64,000 nt of DNA from Bradyrhizobium sp. JYMT SZCCT0428 (GCF_018131075.1 NZ_JAFCLS010000002.1:248001-312000), one strand, 5' to 3'. Counted from the first letter of the stretch, positions 1-9,214 are shown. Translations and numbers: made by a program. Notes: a model not told the origin generated them from the letters alone.

Positions 1-1065
1 AACGTCAAGCGCGTCTTCCTTCTCGCCAGTCGAACCTTGAACACCAAGACCGACGAGATAGAGAAGATCCGGCGTACGCTCGGCGGGAGGCACGTCGGGA
101 CCTTCGACGGAATTGCAGAGCACACTACGCGCAAGCAAGCTGTCGAGGTTGCCCGTCAAGCCGAGGACGCAAGAGCCGATCTGGTCGTCGCCGTCGGCGG
201 GGGGTCGGCGATCGATCTCGCCAAGATCGTCATCATGGCGATGGAACATGACATCCGCGATGAAGCGGGCTTCGATCCCTTCCCCATGGGACCGGGCGTC
301 GCCGTCTCTCCGTTCCGGGCGCCCAAGGTCCGACAGATCGCGGTGCCATCCACGCTAAATGGCGGCGAATATAATGCAGCAGCGCTTGTCACGGATGAAC
401 GCAACAGGCTGAAGCAGATTTTCTTCCATCCCCAGATGATGCCGGTCGCGATCATTCTCGACCCTGCTCTCACCGTTCACACACCTTCCAAGCTGTGGAT
501 GGGATCGGGAACGCGCTCGATGGACCACGGCATTGAAGCATTGTGTTCGCCCGCAGGCACGCCACTCTCCGACGAGGTCGTCCTGGCAGGCATCCGCACC
601 CTGCGCGAGGGGATGCTCCGGACCTTGCAGCAACCTGATGATCTGGAGGCGCGTCGACTGTCTCAATACGGCGCGTGGCTCGCCGCTTTCGGCCTCCAGG
701 CGCGGGTCCCGATGGGAGCCAGTCACGGCATCGGCCATGTGCTTGGCGGGACCTTCGGCGTTCCGCACTACTATTGCACACCGGTCATCATGCCGAGCCT
801 GCTCCGCTACAACAAGCCGTTCACCGAGGATGCGCAGAAGCGTTTGGCGACGGCACTTGGCGCCCCGGGTGGCGACGCCGCAGACGCCTTTGCAGCATTC
901 ACAAGAGCACTTGGATTACCTGGCCGCCTCGCTGATGTCGGCATAGGCGAAGACAAGTTCGATCAGATTAGCAAGATTGCAATCAATCATCGCTTCGTAC
1001 AGGCCAATCCGCGGCCCTTCAAAAACCAAGCCGAGATCATCGATCTGCTGCGAATGGCAGCTTAG
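1..1065 (+). CDS. iron-containing alcohol dehydrogenase / maleylacetate reductase family, 5'-truncated by window edge
   Basis: The reading frame is open from base 1 and starts outside the window; the first visible ATG-like codon (TTG at 37) is probably internal because the residues before it (NVKRVFLLASRTL) already look like the beta-strand that opens this family. It shows the nucleotide-binding GGGSAIDLAK signature and, further on, MDHGIEAL and GASHGIGH with the histidines that bind the catalytic Fe/Zn. Members reduce maleylacetate or interconvert alcohols and aldehydes with NAD(P)H in the cytoplasm. The next gene begins 43 bp downstream on the same strand, so the two are probably co-transcribed. 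Maleylacetate reductase is the likelier subgroup by length and motif spacing, but the substrate cannot be settled from sequence alone. Confidence 0.85.
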   Translation, partial: NVKRVFLLASRTLNTKTDEIEKIRRTLGGRHVGTFDGIAEHTTRKQAVEVARQAEDARADLVVAVGGGSAIDLAKIVIMAMEHDIRDEAGFDPFPMGPGVAVSPFRAPKVRQIAVPSTLNGGEYNAAALVTDERNRLKQIFFHPQMMPVAIILDPALTVHTPSKLWMGSGTRSMDHGIEALCSPAGTPLSDEVVLAGIRTLREGMLRTLQQPDDLEARRLSQYGAWLAAFGLQARVPMGASHGIGHVLGGTFGVPHYYCTPVIMPSLLRYNKPFTEDAQKRLATALGAPGGDAADAFAAFTRALGLPGRLADVGIGEDKFDQISKIAINHRFVQANPRPFKNQAEIIDLLRMAA

Positions 1066-1108
1066 CTGCCATCAGGGACGATTGACCAAGACTGGAAGGT
1101 AACTGATT

Positions 1109-2371
1109 GTGCGTCGTGTCGTCGTTACCGGGTTGGGACTGGTATCACCGCTGGGTTGCGGCAGTGAGTTGGGTTGGTCCCGCCTGCTTGCGGCCCGTTC
1201 AGGGCTGGCTGCCCTTCCCGAATGGGCGGCTCCCCTTCCCGCGCGGGTCGCTGGAATCGTGCCGATAAAAGCCGACGATCCGGATGGCGGCTTCGATCCG
1301 GATCTGGTCGTTGCTCCCAAGGATCAGCGGAGGATGGATCGCTTCATCCTGTTCGCACTGGTCGCCACGGCCGAGGCCCTTGCACAAGCGGCATGGACGC
1401 CCTCCGACGCACATTCGTTCGAGCGCACGGCCACCATCATCGCGTCGGGTATCGGAGGCTTTCCGGCCATCGTCGAGGCGGTTCGCACCACCGATCAGCG
1501 CGGGATCAGGCGCCTCTCGCCCTTCACCGTACCGTCCTTTCTCGCAAATCTCGCGGCCGGTCATATTTCCATCCGCTACGGCTTCAAGGGTCCCATCGGC
1601 ACGCCGGTCACTGCTTGCGCCGCAAGCGTACAGGCGATCGGCGATGCCGCACGCCTCATTCGAACCGGCGAAGCAGATGTTGCGATTTGCGGTGGCTCGG
1701 AAGCCTGCATCGATCTCGTGAGCCTCGGCGGCTTCGCCGCCGCCCGGGCCCTTTCGACCGGCTTCAACGAAACGCCGGCGCGTGCGTCCAGGCCTTTTGA
1801 CCGCGATCGTGACGGCTTCGTCATGGGTGAAGGTGCCGGTATCCTCGTCATCGAAGAGCTGGAACACGCACTCCGCCGCGGAGCCCGACCGATCGCCGAA
1901 ATCGTCGGCTATGGCACGACTGCCGATGCCTACCACATCACGTCAGGACCCGAGGACGGGGACGGCGCGCGTCGCGCGATGGAAGGCGCCTTGAGGCAGG
2001 CCGGGCTCACGCCCGGTGATATCCAGCATCTCAACGCCCATTCCACTTCGACGCCAGTTGGCGACGTTTCCGAACTCGAAGCGATCAAATCCGTGTTTGG
2101 CCGCGACGGCAAAATTGCCGTGAGCGCCACCAAATCGGCGACTGGTCATCTGCTCGGCGCAGCGGGGGGAGCGGAAGCGATCTTCACCATCCTCGCGTTA
2201 CGCGACCAGATCGCGCCGCCCACTCTCAATCTCGAAAACGGCGACGCGGCCGCGGAAGGCGTCGACCTCGTCGCCCGTGAGCCCAGGCGCATGGCGATGG
2301 AGCATGCAATTTCAAACGGCTTCGGCTTTGGAGGCGTCAACGCCAGCGTCATCTTTCGACGTTGGCAATGA
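1109..2371 (+). CDS. beta-ketoacyl-ACP synthase II (FabF-like)
   Basis: This 420-residue protein is a condensing enzyme that extends acyl-ACP with malonyl-ACP. It starts at GTG 1109 behind GGAAGG at 1094-1099 and opens with RRVVVTGLGLVSPLG, typical of FabF. The catalytic set is complete: Cys170 (TACAAS), His311 (NAHSTSTPVGD), Lys342 and His347 (ATKSATGHLLGAAGG). The length is normal for FabF. It is an extra copy beside a dehydrogenase rather than in a fab cluster with acpP and fabG, so a role in a specialised acyl product or a degradation side-path is possible. I see no partner chain-length-factor gene. Confidence 0.9.
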   Translation: MRRVVVTGLGLVSPLGCGSELGWSRLLAARSGLAALPEWAAPLPARVAGIVPIKADDPDGGFDPDLVVAPKDQRRMDRFILFALVATAEALAQAAWTPSDAHSFERTATIIASGIGGFPAIVEAVRTTDQRGIRRLSPFTVPSFLANLAAGHISIRYGFKGPIGTPVTACAASVQAIGDAARLIRTGEADVAICGGSEACIDLVSLGGFAAARALSTGFNETPARASRPFDRDRDGFVMGEGAGILVIEELEHALRRGARPIAEIVGYGTTADAYHITSGPEDGDGARRAMEGALRQAGLTPGDIQHLNAHSTSTPVGDVSELEAIKSVFGRDGKIAVSATKSATGHLLGAAGGAEAIFTILALRDQIAPPTLNLENGDAAAEGVDLVAREPRRMAMEHAISNGFGFGGVNASVIFRRWQ

Positions 2372-2379
2372 AAGAGGCC

Positions 2380-2579
2380 CGATAGCTCCGAACCCGGTGC
2401 CCAATAACACGTCCAGACTGATGAAGGCGATGGCCGATCGATCGCGCGGACATAGGGGTGCTATCACCGAGCGCAAGAAATCGCACAAAATCGTTGGCGA
2501 CAAGCACGAGATCGTGGCCGCGTGCGGCCAGGCGCTGCGCCGATGCCGCTCGAAGCGCCGGTAACGAGTGCGATCGTCA
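2380..2579 (-). pseudogene. relic of a short-chain dehydrogenase/reductase
   Basis: Reading leftward from an ATG at 2579 gives MTIALVTGASSGIGAA, the classical SDR glycine-rich NAD(P)-binding start. After a shift of frame near 2530 it continues as RLAARGHDLVLVAND, the second Rossmann strand. The rest of the dehydrogenase (catalytic Tyr-x3-Lys region) is missing and the sequence becomes unrelated before the end of the ketosynthase gene. It is therefore a decayed fragment, not a functional gene. It differs from the intact SDR at 3017-3850. Confidence 0.5.
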
Positions 2580-2659
2580 TGGATATTTTCCTAATTGAGT
2601 TTCGAGCATCGGGATGCTCTGCCGGGGATCGATGGTGACAAAACGTCGGAGCGGCGCGG

Positions 2660-2956
2660 TTAGCCGCGCGCCTTCAGATGAAGCATCGGATGATGCTCAT
2701 AGTGACCGGCGCCGTTCTTCACGATGGGGTCTTCCGATGTGATCGCCTTGATGTCTTGGTCATCGGCGATCTGATATAGCGACACGCCATAACCGCCACT
2801 GGGGTCCGTGACAGGACCGTGCGCGACGACCTGCCCCTTTTCAAGCAGGTCATCCAGGAACGCGCCGTGCTGCTTCATCCATGCTTTCTCATCGGCGTTC
2901 ATGGTCGCGAGAAAATCGGCGCGCGGCGGGATGTACTTGCACAAATAGTACTTCAT
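2660..2956 (-). CDS. YCII-related domain protein
   Basis: This 98-residue single-domain protein starts MKYYLCKYIPPRADF and carries the YCII ferredoxin-like fold pattern: an early beta strand, an ADEKAWMKQHGAFLDD helix containing the conserved His, a central GQVVAHGPV strand and a late ED...HYEHHPM strand. YCII proteins are small cytoplasmic enzymes or enzyme partners of mostly unknown reaction; some are dehalogenase-like or sigma-factor associated. The stop lies 60 bp upstream of the next rightward relic. It lies downstream of the SDR gene on the same strand (gap 60 bp), so both probably belong to one TetR-controlled unit. Confidence 0.8.
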   Translation of the reverse strand: MKYYLCKYIPPRADFLATMNADEKAWMKQHGAFLDDLLEKGQVVAHGPVTDPSGGYGVSLYQIADDQDIKAITSEDPIVKNGAGHYEHHPMLHLKARG

Positions 2957-3016
2957 GGGTCGCTCCTCGGTAAAAGAGACATTTCTGCTTTCTTGGAGAT
3001 CTCTCGATTTGAGGGA

Positions 3017-3850
3017 TCAGTCGGCCACGCCCATCTGCTTGCGAAAACTCTTCTCGAAGGTCTTTTCGGGAACAAAGCGCCGCATCAGGCGGAGACGGCC
3101 CGCCACCTTTCCGGGCGTGTACCGAATGCTCGGCTCTTTGTCGGTGGCAGCCTGCACCACCTTGTCTGCCACGGCCTCCACAGGATCGCCGGTCGCGATG
3201 CCGTTGCGCCAGGTCGCGTTCATCGCCGCGCGTCCCTTGTCGTAGACGCTCAGGATCCGATCGGGCCTGTCGCCATTTTCTTCCAGTGCGGTGCGGGTGA
3301 ACACTGGCTCGACCAGTGAGACACGAATGCCGAATGTTCGCAGTTCGTGATCGAGCGATTCGGAATAGCCTTCGACGGCGTGCTTGGTGGCGTTGTAAAG
3401 CGCTGTATATGGTCCGGGCAGGAAGCCGGCCACCGAACTGATGTTGATGATCCGGCCATGGCCCTGCTTGCGCATGATAGGCAGGACTTCAGAGGTGGTG
3501 CGAAGGATGCCGAAGACGTTGATGTCGAACAGGCTCTGGGCTTGATCGAGAGATGATTCCTCGGCGGCGCCGATCAAGCTGCGGCCGGCATTGTTCACGA
3601 GCACGTCGATCCGGCCTGCAAGCCCGACGACGTCCTTGATCAGTTGTTTGACGGACACATCATCGGTGACGTCGCAGCGGAGCATATTAATGCCCTGCCG
3701 CACCTCATTGGCGGCAGCCTGACGACTGGTGCCAAACACCCGATATCCCGCGCGGATCAGGGCAACTCCGGCCGCAAGCCCGATGCCCCCGGAAGCGCCC
3801 GTGATCAGGGCGATCTTTTCGCCCGCTGCGCGCGATTTTACCTGTGCCAT
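3017..3850 (-). CDS. SDR-family oxidoreductase
   Basis: This is a 277-residue NAD(P)-dependent short-chain dehydrogenase. I prefer the ATG at 3850 (MAQVKSRAAGEKIALITG) because AAGGA lies seven bases before it; an in-frame GTG at 3874 has no comparable site and abuts an operator. Visible motifs are TGASGGIGLAAG for cofactor, NNAGRS after strand 4, ISSVAG with the catalytic Ser, and YNATKHAVEG with catalytic Tyr and Lys. The C-terminal part (EPVFTRTALEEN) matches the classical retinol-dehydrogenase-like subgroup. The gene diverges from a TetR regulator over two palindromes, so repression by that regulator is very likely. The substrate is unknown. Confidence 0.88.
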   Translation of the reverse strand: MAQVKSRAAGEKIALITGASGGIGLAAGVALIRAGYRVFGTSRQAAANEVRQGINMLRCDVTDDVSVKQLIKDVVGLAGRIDVLVNNAGRSLIGAAEESSLDQAQSLFDINVFGILRTTSEVLPIMRKQGHGRIINISSVAGFLPGPYTALYNATKHAVEGYSESLDHELRTFGIRVSLVEPVFTRTALEENGDRPDRILSVYDKGRAAMNATWRNGIATGDPVEAVADKVVQAATDKEPSIRYTPGKVAGRLRLMRRFVPEKTFEKSFRKQMGVAD

Positions 3851-3877
3851 CTCGAATTCCTTTGTCAGCGCCACTTA

Positions 3878-3932
3878 ATGATTATGCTCGTAATCATAAT
3901 TCATCTATGATTATGTGCATAATCATTGTCAA
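3878..3932. promoter_or_regulatory. double palindromic operator and promoter between SDR and TetR genes
   Basis: Two inverted repeats lie in the divergent intergenic region. The copy at 3907-3926 is a perfect palindrome with half-sites ATGATTATG and CATAATCAT separated by TG. The copy at 3878-3897 has the same left half-site and one changed base on the right. Their centres are 29 bp apart. On the minus strand a TTGACA box (3932-3927) is followed by the perfect palindrome and then ATAGAT at 18-bp spacing, so a bound repressor would sit between the -35 and -10 of the SDR promoter. Such an arrangement is typical of TetR autoregulated pairs. Confidence 0.75.
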
Positions 3933-4017
3933 GGGGTTTTTGGGACCACGGTTCGAGCCCCGATGAAGGTCGCGCTGGCATTTCGTGTCGGCCGTCGCAA
4001 TCGGAAGGAATGGGCTC

Positions 4018-4611
4018 GTGAAAGTCAGCAAGGAAACGGTCGAGCAGAATCGCGAGCGAGTGATCGCGACCGCCGCAAGGCTGTTCCGGGAACGCGGGAT
4101 CGACGGTATTGGGCTTGTCGACTTGATGAGGGCTGCTGGGTTAACTCCCGGAGGCTTCTACCGGCAGTTCAAGTCAAAGGACGACCTCATCGTTCAGGCG
4201 GTCAAGCGGGCCTACAAGGATATGAGCGAGGATATCGCGGACCGAATTGCAGCGAGCGATGATCCGCTGGAGACCCTCGTGCGTTATTACGTGTCGGACG
4301 ACCACCGTGACAATCCGGGGCAAGGGTGCGGCCTTGCAGCAATGGCTGCCGACGCGGCACGTCACGACGATCCGGCGCTGCGGGAGTGCTTCGGCAGCAT
4401 CGTCAGCAGCTATATCGCGCTTCTCACCAAGATCGTCCCAAGAGGTAGTGCAAAAACGAAACGGAGCGCGGCGATAACGGCGCTCGCCGGGATGATCGGA
4501 TCGGTTGTCCTCTCTCGCGTGGTGCCAGATCCCGTACTATCCGGTGAGATCATCGACACGGTCTCGAATGATCTGGTGAAGCGCCATGCGAAATCTTCTC
4601 GAACTGCTTGA
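4018..4611 (+). CDS. TetR/AcrR-family transcriptional regulator
   Basis: This 197-residue one-component repressor has an N-terminal helix-turn-helix (IATAARLFRERGIDGIGLVD then AGLTPGGFYRQFKSKDDL) and an alpha-helical C-terminal ligand domain containing a GQGCGLAAMAADAAR stretch seen in the C-terminal domains of YcdC/AcrR-like members. I choose GTG 4018, which has GGAAGGA at 4003-4009; a GTG at 3985 in the same frame lacks a site. It is transcribed away from the SDR gene at 3017-3850 and the two palindromes at 3878-3926 are its probable operators, so it likely regulates itself, the SDR and the YCII gene. Confidence 0.88.
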   Translation: MKVSKETVEQNRERVIATAARLFRERGIDGIGLVDLMRAAGLTPGGFYRQFKSKDDLIVQAVKRAYKDMSEDIADRIAASDDPLETLVRYYVSDDHRDNPGQGCGLAAMAADAARHDDPALRECFGSIVSSYIALLTKIVPRGSAKTKRSAAITALAGMIGSVVLSRVVPDPVLSGEIIDTVSNDLVKRHAKSSRTA

Positions 4612-4768
4612 TGAGCCGATCGGCGCCGCGTCCCCTCGCCGACGCACCTGCTCGAGCCATCCGGTGAAATTGCGCTCGCTTGGGTAAACCCCTTTGGAGA
4701 ACTCCACGACATTGTCAGTCGACCGTCATCGCTGGCACTGATGATCGTTTCGAATGCCGCTCACCTTG

Positions 4769-4858
4769 GCTGTCTCTGGATTTTCTTTGATCTCTCGGTG
4801 CACACATCGTACACACGCCGCCCTCTAATTACTTGAAAACCCTAAACTCTCGCTCAAT
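4769..4858. repeat. dispersed direct repeat, copy A
   Basis: About 88 bp here align with 36738-36826 in the same orientation. By eye roughly 70 of 85 aligned bases match, including uninterrupted GTGCACACATCGT and ACTCTCGCT blocks. Similarity fades immediately on both sides. Neither copy is coding. The rest of 4612-4981 holds no gene that I recognise. The copies bracket the catabolic block between them. Confidence 0.7.
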
Positions 4859-4981
4859 GTCTCCGCTAACTACTTGGTGATCAGGCCTGACTCGGACATG
4901 CGACCCACGGTTTCAACTTAAGGCACCTATCTTGCGATGCGTTGCGCCGGTGGGTCGAATCGATCAAGCGCATGACGAATT

Positions 4982-5947
4982 CTATGAAACGTTCTCGCTG
5001 ACGGCCGAGGGTATGGTGATGATGGTGTCGGCAGTATCGGCATGGCGGGAGCCGCGATCGTCAGTCGCGATGACGTTAGTTAGAGTATCGATAAATTCGC
5101 GGGCCAGACGAGACTGCCGCAGGTGACGCGGTCGAACGAGCCTGCCGATGACCTTGATCGAAGGAGAGAACGGCCGCATTACCAGATCTGCTGCCGGCGT
5201 CCCCATCATCGCCAACCCGTCCAGTAGCGCGAGGCCAGCGCCGGCTCGTACCAAGGCGCATGCAACGGTGGACTGCGACACCTCGATTGCAGTCTTCAAC
5301 GGGACGTCTGCATTGGCGAAGGCGCGTACAGCCTGGATTCCCAACGGGAGTTGCCTGTTCAGACATATCAGCGTTTCGTGCTCGAGATCGGCGGGTACGA
5401 CATGAAGCTTCGATGCCAACGGATGCGTGTGCGGCATAACGCATCCGAAATCGGTCGTCCAGAGATCGCTCACCGACACGCCGGGCGCGGCAATGGAGTC
5501 GATGACAAATCCCAGGTCCGCTTGGTGATTGGCGACATGGGTGGCGACCTGGAGCGCACTCATCGACTGCAGCGTGATCACGACATCAGGCCGCGACTGA
5601 CGAAATTTTGCCACGGCGGTCGGCAGCAAGGCGTTTGCGAAGGCCGAAATCGCAGCGATGTTGAGTCCGCCCGCTCGCCCCGCCTGCAGGTCGGCGGCGC
5701 GCTTCTGGACGACGTCGAAAGCCGCGAACGCGCTGACGGTCTCTGGAAACAACGATTGCGCTTCGGGCGTCGCCAACAATCGCTTCTTTCGCCGTAAAAA
5801 TAGCGGAAACCCGAGCCGTCGCTCCGCCTGCTGCAGCGTTCGACTGACGGCCGGCTGCGAAATACGAAGCGCCTCGGCGGCTGCGGTGATGGTACCCAGT
5901 TCCATGACGCGCCGAAACACTTCCAACTCGCGCATACTCAACATCAT
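4982..5947 (-). CDS. LysR-family transcriptional regulator
   Basis: This roughly 321-residue protein has an N-terminal winged helix-turn-helix (MRELEVFRRVMELGTITAAA then LRISQPAVSRTLQQAERRLG) and a two-lobe co-inducer domain (RAGGLNIAAISAFANALLP onward, FANADVPLKTAIEVSQSTVA). The frame is open to 6007, but the ATG pair at 5947/5944 sits behind GGGG and gives the normal LysR start. It diverges from the enolase-superfamily gene at 6084 with 136 bp between them, the classical layout for LysR activation of a catabolic target plus self-repression. The Bug receptor genes downstream of the target fit uptake of the same compound. The ligand is not predictable. Confidence 0.88.
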   Translation of the reverse strand: MMLSMRELEVFRRVMELGTITAAAEALRISQPAVSRTLQQAERRLGFPLFLRRKKRLLATPEAQSLFPETVSAFAAFDVVQKRAADLQAGRAGGLNIAAISAFANALLPTAVAKFRQSRPDVVITLQSMSALQVATHVANHQADLGFVIDSIAAPGVSVSDLWTTDFGCVMPHTHPLASKLHVVPADLEHETLICLNRQLPLGIQAVRAFANADVPLKTAIEVSQSTVACALVRAGAGLALLDGLAMMGTPAADLVMRPFSPSIKVIGRLVRPRHLRQSRLAREFIDTLTNVIATDDRGSRHADTADTIITIPSAVSENVS

Positions 5948-6083
5948 AACCCCGGGACATGATTGATACAGCTTTTGGCATTTTGAACACATAGATCTTG
6001 GGCCCACAATGGCTGCGGCGGCATACGTGACCGTTCAGGCCGATCCCGGCCGGGCAATGCCGCGTCGTCCATAGGCTCAACCG

Positions 6084-7181
6084 ATGAACCCACCCCGGAT
6101 TGCGACGATCACGGCGTTTCCGCTCGGGATTCCGTTCGATCACTGGGCCTCCCCGCCGATGTTCGCAGGCCGGCCACGCACGACCCTCGATACTGTTCTG
6201 GTGCGGGTAACGACCGATCAGGGCACCGTGGGCTGGGGTGAAGCCTATGGCAGCTTTTGGTCCGCGGTCGTTCCGGCGATCGAGCACTGGGTTTCCCCTT
6301 TGGCGATTGGGCAAAAAGTCGATGACGTCGAACTGCCGGCGCGGATTAACCGGACCTTGCACAATCTCGGTCGGGCCGGCGCCACGGTCCACGCGATCAG
6401 CGGCCTCGACATTGCTCTATGGGACATCCGGGGCAAGCTCGGGGGAGTGCCGGTTTCGACCTTGCTGGGCGGCCGCCGGCGCGACCGTATCGAAGTCTAC
6501 GCATCCCTGCTTCAATACAACGGCAATACCGATGATGTCCGCCGCGTCGTGGATCGTGCGCTCGGCGAAGGCTTTCGCCAGATCAAGCTGCACGAGCGCA
6601 CGGCGAACGCCGTCGCTGCTGCCCGCGCCGCGGCCGGCCCGGACGTGCCGTTGATGGTCGATACCAATTGCGCGTGGTTGCCGGCGGACGCTGCTGCCGC
6701 CGTGACGGAAATGGCGCCATCCAATCTTCGATGGATCGAGGAACCTATCTGGCCGCCGGAAGACTTCGAATCGCTTGCGGCTCTCAGGCAATCGGCTGGC
6801 GTTCCGACCGCCATCGGTGAGAATGCCGGCAGTGCTCTCGACTTCAAGAAGATGCTCGCAGCACGCTGTGTCGATTATGTTCAACCCAGCGCGATCAAGA
6901 TCGGCGGTCTGACGCCGCTTTGGCAAGTCTGCACCGAGTCGGAAGCGGCCGGAACGACCTGTGTGCCCCATTCACCCTTCTTCGGCCCGGGCTATCTCGC
7001 CACCATTCACGTGCTGGCAGCCAAGGTGCAGGCGAGCGCCCTGGAAAGATTCTATTGCGACCTCGCGTTCGACCCCTGCGGCGGCTTCGTTCCGATCGAA
7101 GCAGGTTTCCTCGCCGTGCCCGACGCCCCGGGTCTCGGAGGAGATCCGGACATGGACTTGATCGATCAGTACCGCCTCTGA
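6084..7181 (+). CDS. mandelate racemase / muconate-lactonizing enzyme family protein
   Basis: This 365-residue enzyme belongs to the enolase superfamily, which abstracts a proton alpha to a carboxylate and stabilises the enolate on Mg2+. The N-terminal capping domain runs to about residue 125 and the barrel follows. Metal ligands are visible as Asp193 (MVDTNC), Glu219 (RWIEEP) and Glu246 (IGENAG). The second-strand base motif is Lys168-Leu-His170 (QIKLHE), a variant of the usual KxK. His at PHSPFFGPG supplies a likely opposite-face base. The divergent LysR gene and the downstream Bug receptors point to inducible dehydration or cycloisomerisation of an imported carboxylate or sugar acid. The exact substrate is open. 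Confidence 0.87.
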   Translation: MNPPRIATITAFPLGIPFDHWASPPMFAGRPRTTLDTVLVRVTTDQGTVGWGEAYGSFWSAVVPAIEHWVSPLAIGQKVDDVELPARINRTLHNLGRAGATVHAISGLDIALWDIRGKLGGVPVSTLLGGRRRDRIEVYASLLQYNGNTDDVRRVVDRALGEGFRQIKLHERTANAVAAARAAAGPDVPLMVDTNCAWLPADAAAAVTEMAPSNLRWIEEPIWPPEDFESLAALRQSAGVPTAIGENAGSALDFKKMLAARCVDYVQPSAIKIGGLTPLWQVCTESEAAGTTCVPHSPFFGPGYLATIHVLAAKVQASALERFYCDLAFDPCGGFVPIEAGFLAVPDAPGLGGDPDMDLIDQYRL

Positions 7182-7210
7182 CTGCCACCCAATCAAGGGG
7201 AGAGAAAATC

Positions 7211-8194
7211 ATGCAAAGCATCAACCGGCGTTCGCTGTTGATCGGACTGACATCTGCCGCGACAATCTCGCTGTCCGGACAGCGTGCGCAGGCGCAGCAA
7301 TATCCGCAGCGACCTGTCCGTGTCATCGTCCCTTACGCCGCCGGGGGCGCGTCGGACATCGTAGCGCGGCTCGTCGCCGCCGCCATGGCCGAGAAGCTCG
7401 GCCAGTCACTCTTCGTCGATAACCGGGGCGGAGGTGCGAGCATCATCGGCACGCAGGCGATCGCCACCGCCGCGCCCGACGGTTACACGATCGGCGTCGT
7501 CGACAGCGCATTCGCCATCAACCCCAGCCTGTTCGGTACCAAACTGCCATATGACACCAAGAAGGATTTCACGCCGGTGTCGCTGCTGGCGCGGACCTCG
7601 CTGCTGCTGGTTGTTTCGGAATCGCTTCCGGTCAGCAACGTCAAAGAGCTTGTCGCGCTCGCCAAGTCGAAGCCCGGCGCACTCAGCATGGCGACCGCCG
7701 GCCTCGGCACGGCGGTCCACCTCGGCTGCGAACAATTTCGGCAGGAGACGGGCATCGACGTTGTCCCGGTGCCTTATCGCGGCGGCGGGCCATCCATTAT
7801 CGACCTGCTCGGCGGGAAGGTCGATTTTACGTTCAGCACCATCCCCGCCGTGCTCGAGCATATTCGTGGCAATAAGCTGAAGGCCTTGGGAAGCACGACA
7901 GGACGCATCGCGCAACTGCCTGACGTGCCCAGCCTGGCGGAGGCCGGCCTGCCAAAGGTGGACGCAGCTCCGGACTTCGGAATCGTGGCACCCGCCAACC
8001 TGCCGGGCTCGATTCTTTCGCAGCTCGCCGCTGTCGCGCAGGGCGCGCTGAAATCCGATGATCTGCGCCGGCGCCTCGATGAAATCGGCTACGAATCTGT
8101 CGGCTCCACCCCGCAGGAATACATCGCTCATCTCGATGCATCGATCGAAAAATGGCGCCACGTCGTCACCGCCGGCAACATCAAGCCGGAGTAG
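7211..8194 (+). CDS. Bug/TctC-family tripartite tricarboxylate transporter substrate-binding protein
   Basis: This 327-residue periplasmic receptor begins at ATG 7211 behind GGGGAGA. Residues 1-28 form a signal peptide with an N-terminal RR pair (NRRSLLIGLTSAATISLSG) ending in QAQA-like cleavage. The mature part shows Bug landmarks: RPVRVIVPYAAGGASD, VDNRGGGASIIG, APDGYT, VPYRGGG and LPDVPSLAEAG. Bug proteins bind carboxylates and feed TctAB permeases or act in sensing; no tctAB genes are present here. It follows the enolase-superfamily gene by 29 bp and is probably in its operon. Confidence 0.92.
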   Translation: MQSINRRSLLIGLTSAATISLSGQRAQAQQYPQRPVRVIVPYAAGGASDIVARLVAAAMAEKLGQSLFVDNRGGGASIIGTQAIATAAPDGYTIGVVDSAFAINPSLFGTKLPYDTKKDFTPVSLLARTSLLLVVSESLPVSNVKELVALAKSKPGALSMATAGLGTAVHLGCEQFRQETGIDVVPVPYRGGGPSIIDLLGGKVDFTFSTIPAVLEHIRGNKLKALGSTTGRIAQLPDVPSLAEAGLPKVDAAPDFGIVAPANLPGSILSQLAAVAQGALKSDDLRRRLDEIGYESVGSTPQEYIAHLDASIEKWRHVVTAGNIKPE

Positions 8195-8246
8195 CGCACA
8201 GGTTCGCTTTCGAGATGGCGGTCTTTGCGATGATTGGAGAAATGAA

Positions 8247-9214
8247 ATGCGCTGTCGATTATCTAACGTGATCGCGCTGGTTCTTTTGGCGACCGGCGTC
8301 TCATCCGCGGCGTCGGCCTGGCCGGATCGGAGCATCAAGATCATTGTTCCATTCGTCGCCGGCGGCAGCTCGGACACCCTGGCGCGCATTCTGGCGGAGG
8401 GATTGCGCGAAAAGCTCGGTCAAACGGTGTTGGTCGAAAACCGTGCAGGCGGCAATAGCGTGATTGGAATGTCCGCAGTTGCCGGGGCCCCGGCGGACGG
8501 ATACACGTTTCTCGCAGGACATATTGGAACACACGCGATCACGCCGGCGATCACACCTCCGGTTGGGTACGACCCCGCCAAGACATTCGTGACGATTGCC
8601 GTTCCTGCCACATCGGCCAGCGTACTGGTCGTTCGCGCCGACACGAAGATCGACAGCTTGAAGGAGTTGATCGACGCCGCCAAGAGCAAGCCTTTCGCGC
8701 TCAACTATGGTTCGCCCGGCGCGTCGGATCGCCGTCACATATGGCGGTCGTGCAACTCGCAGCTCTCTCCGGAATCGAAGTGACGCACATCGCCTATCGC
8801 GGCAACGCGGCCGCGGTCACTGATTTGCTGAACGGGACGCTGGATTTCATGTTCGGGAGCCCGGCAGAGGTGCTTGAACTCGTGCGCTCCGGGAAGTTCA
8901 AGGCGTTGGCGACGACGGGCGAGAGCCGGTCGCGTGCCACTCCGGACATCCCCGTCGTTGCCGAGACCGTCAAAGGATACGAATTCCGCACGTGGCATGT
9001 GATGTCCCTGAGAGCCGACACGCCTCCCGAAATCATCGAGCAGGTGCGCAAGGCGGCAACCAGAATTGTTGCCAGCGACGCCTTTCATAAAAAACTCAAT
9101 GAACTCGGTCTCGATGCAGGCCGCGCCAACGGCGCGGAAGCAGAAAACTTCGTGCAAGCTGAAATCGTCCGATGGGGCGCGTTTGTGAAGGCTTCCGGAA
9201 TCAAGGCTGAGTAA
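8247..9214 (+). pseudogene. second Bug/TctC-family substrate-binding protein, frameshifted
   Basis: Translation from ATG 8247 (GGAGA at 8236-8240) gives a signal peptide and a good Bug protein (IKIIVPFVAGGSSD, VENRAGGNSVIG, APADGYTF) up to YGSPGA near 8723. The family sequence then continues in another frame as VGSPSHMAVVQLAAL through IAYRGNAAAVTDLL to the stop at 9214. Two extra bases (or one missing) near 8720-8724 explain the break. Both halves are otherwise undamaged and total the usual ~320 residues. It is either a very recent pseudogene or a sequencing error. It is a diverged neighbour of the receptor at 7211. Confidence 0.85.
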
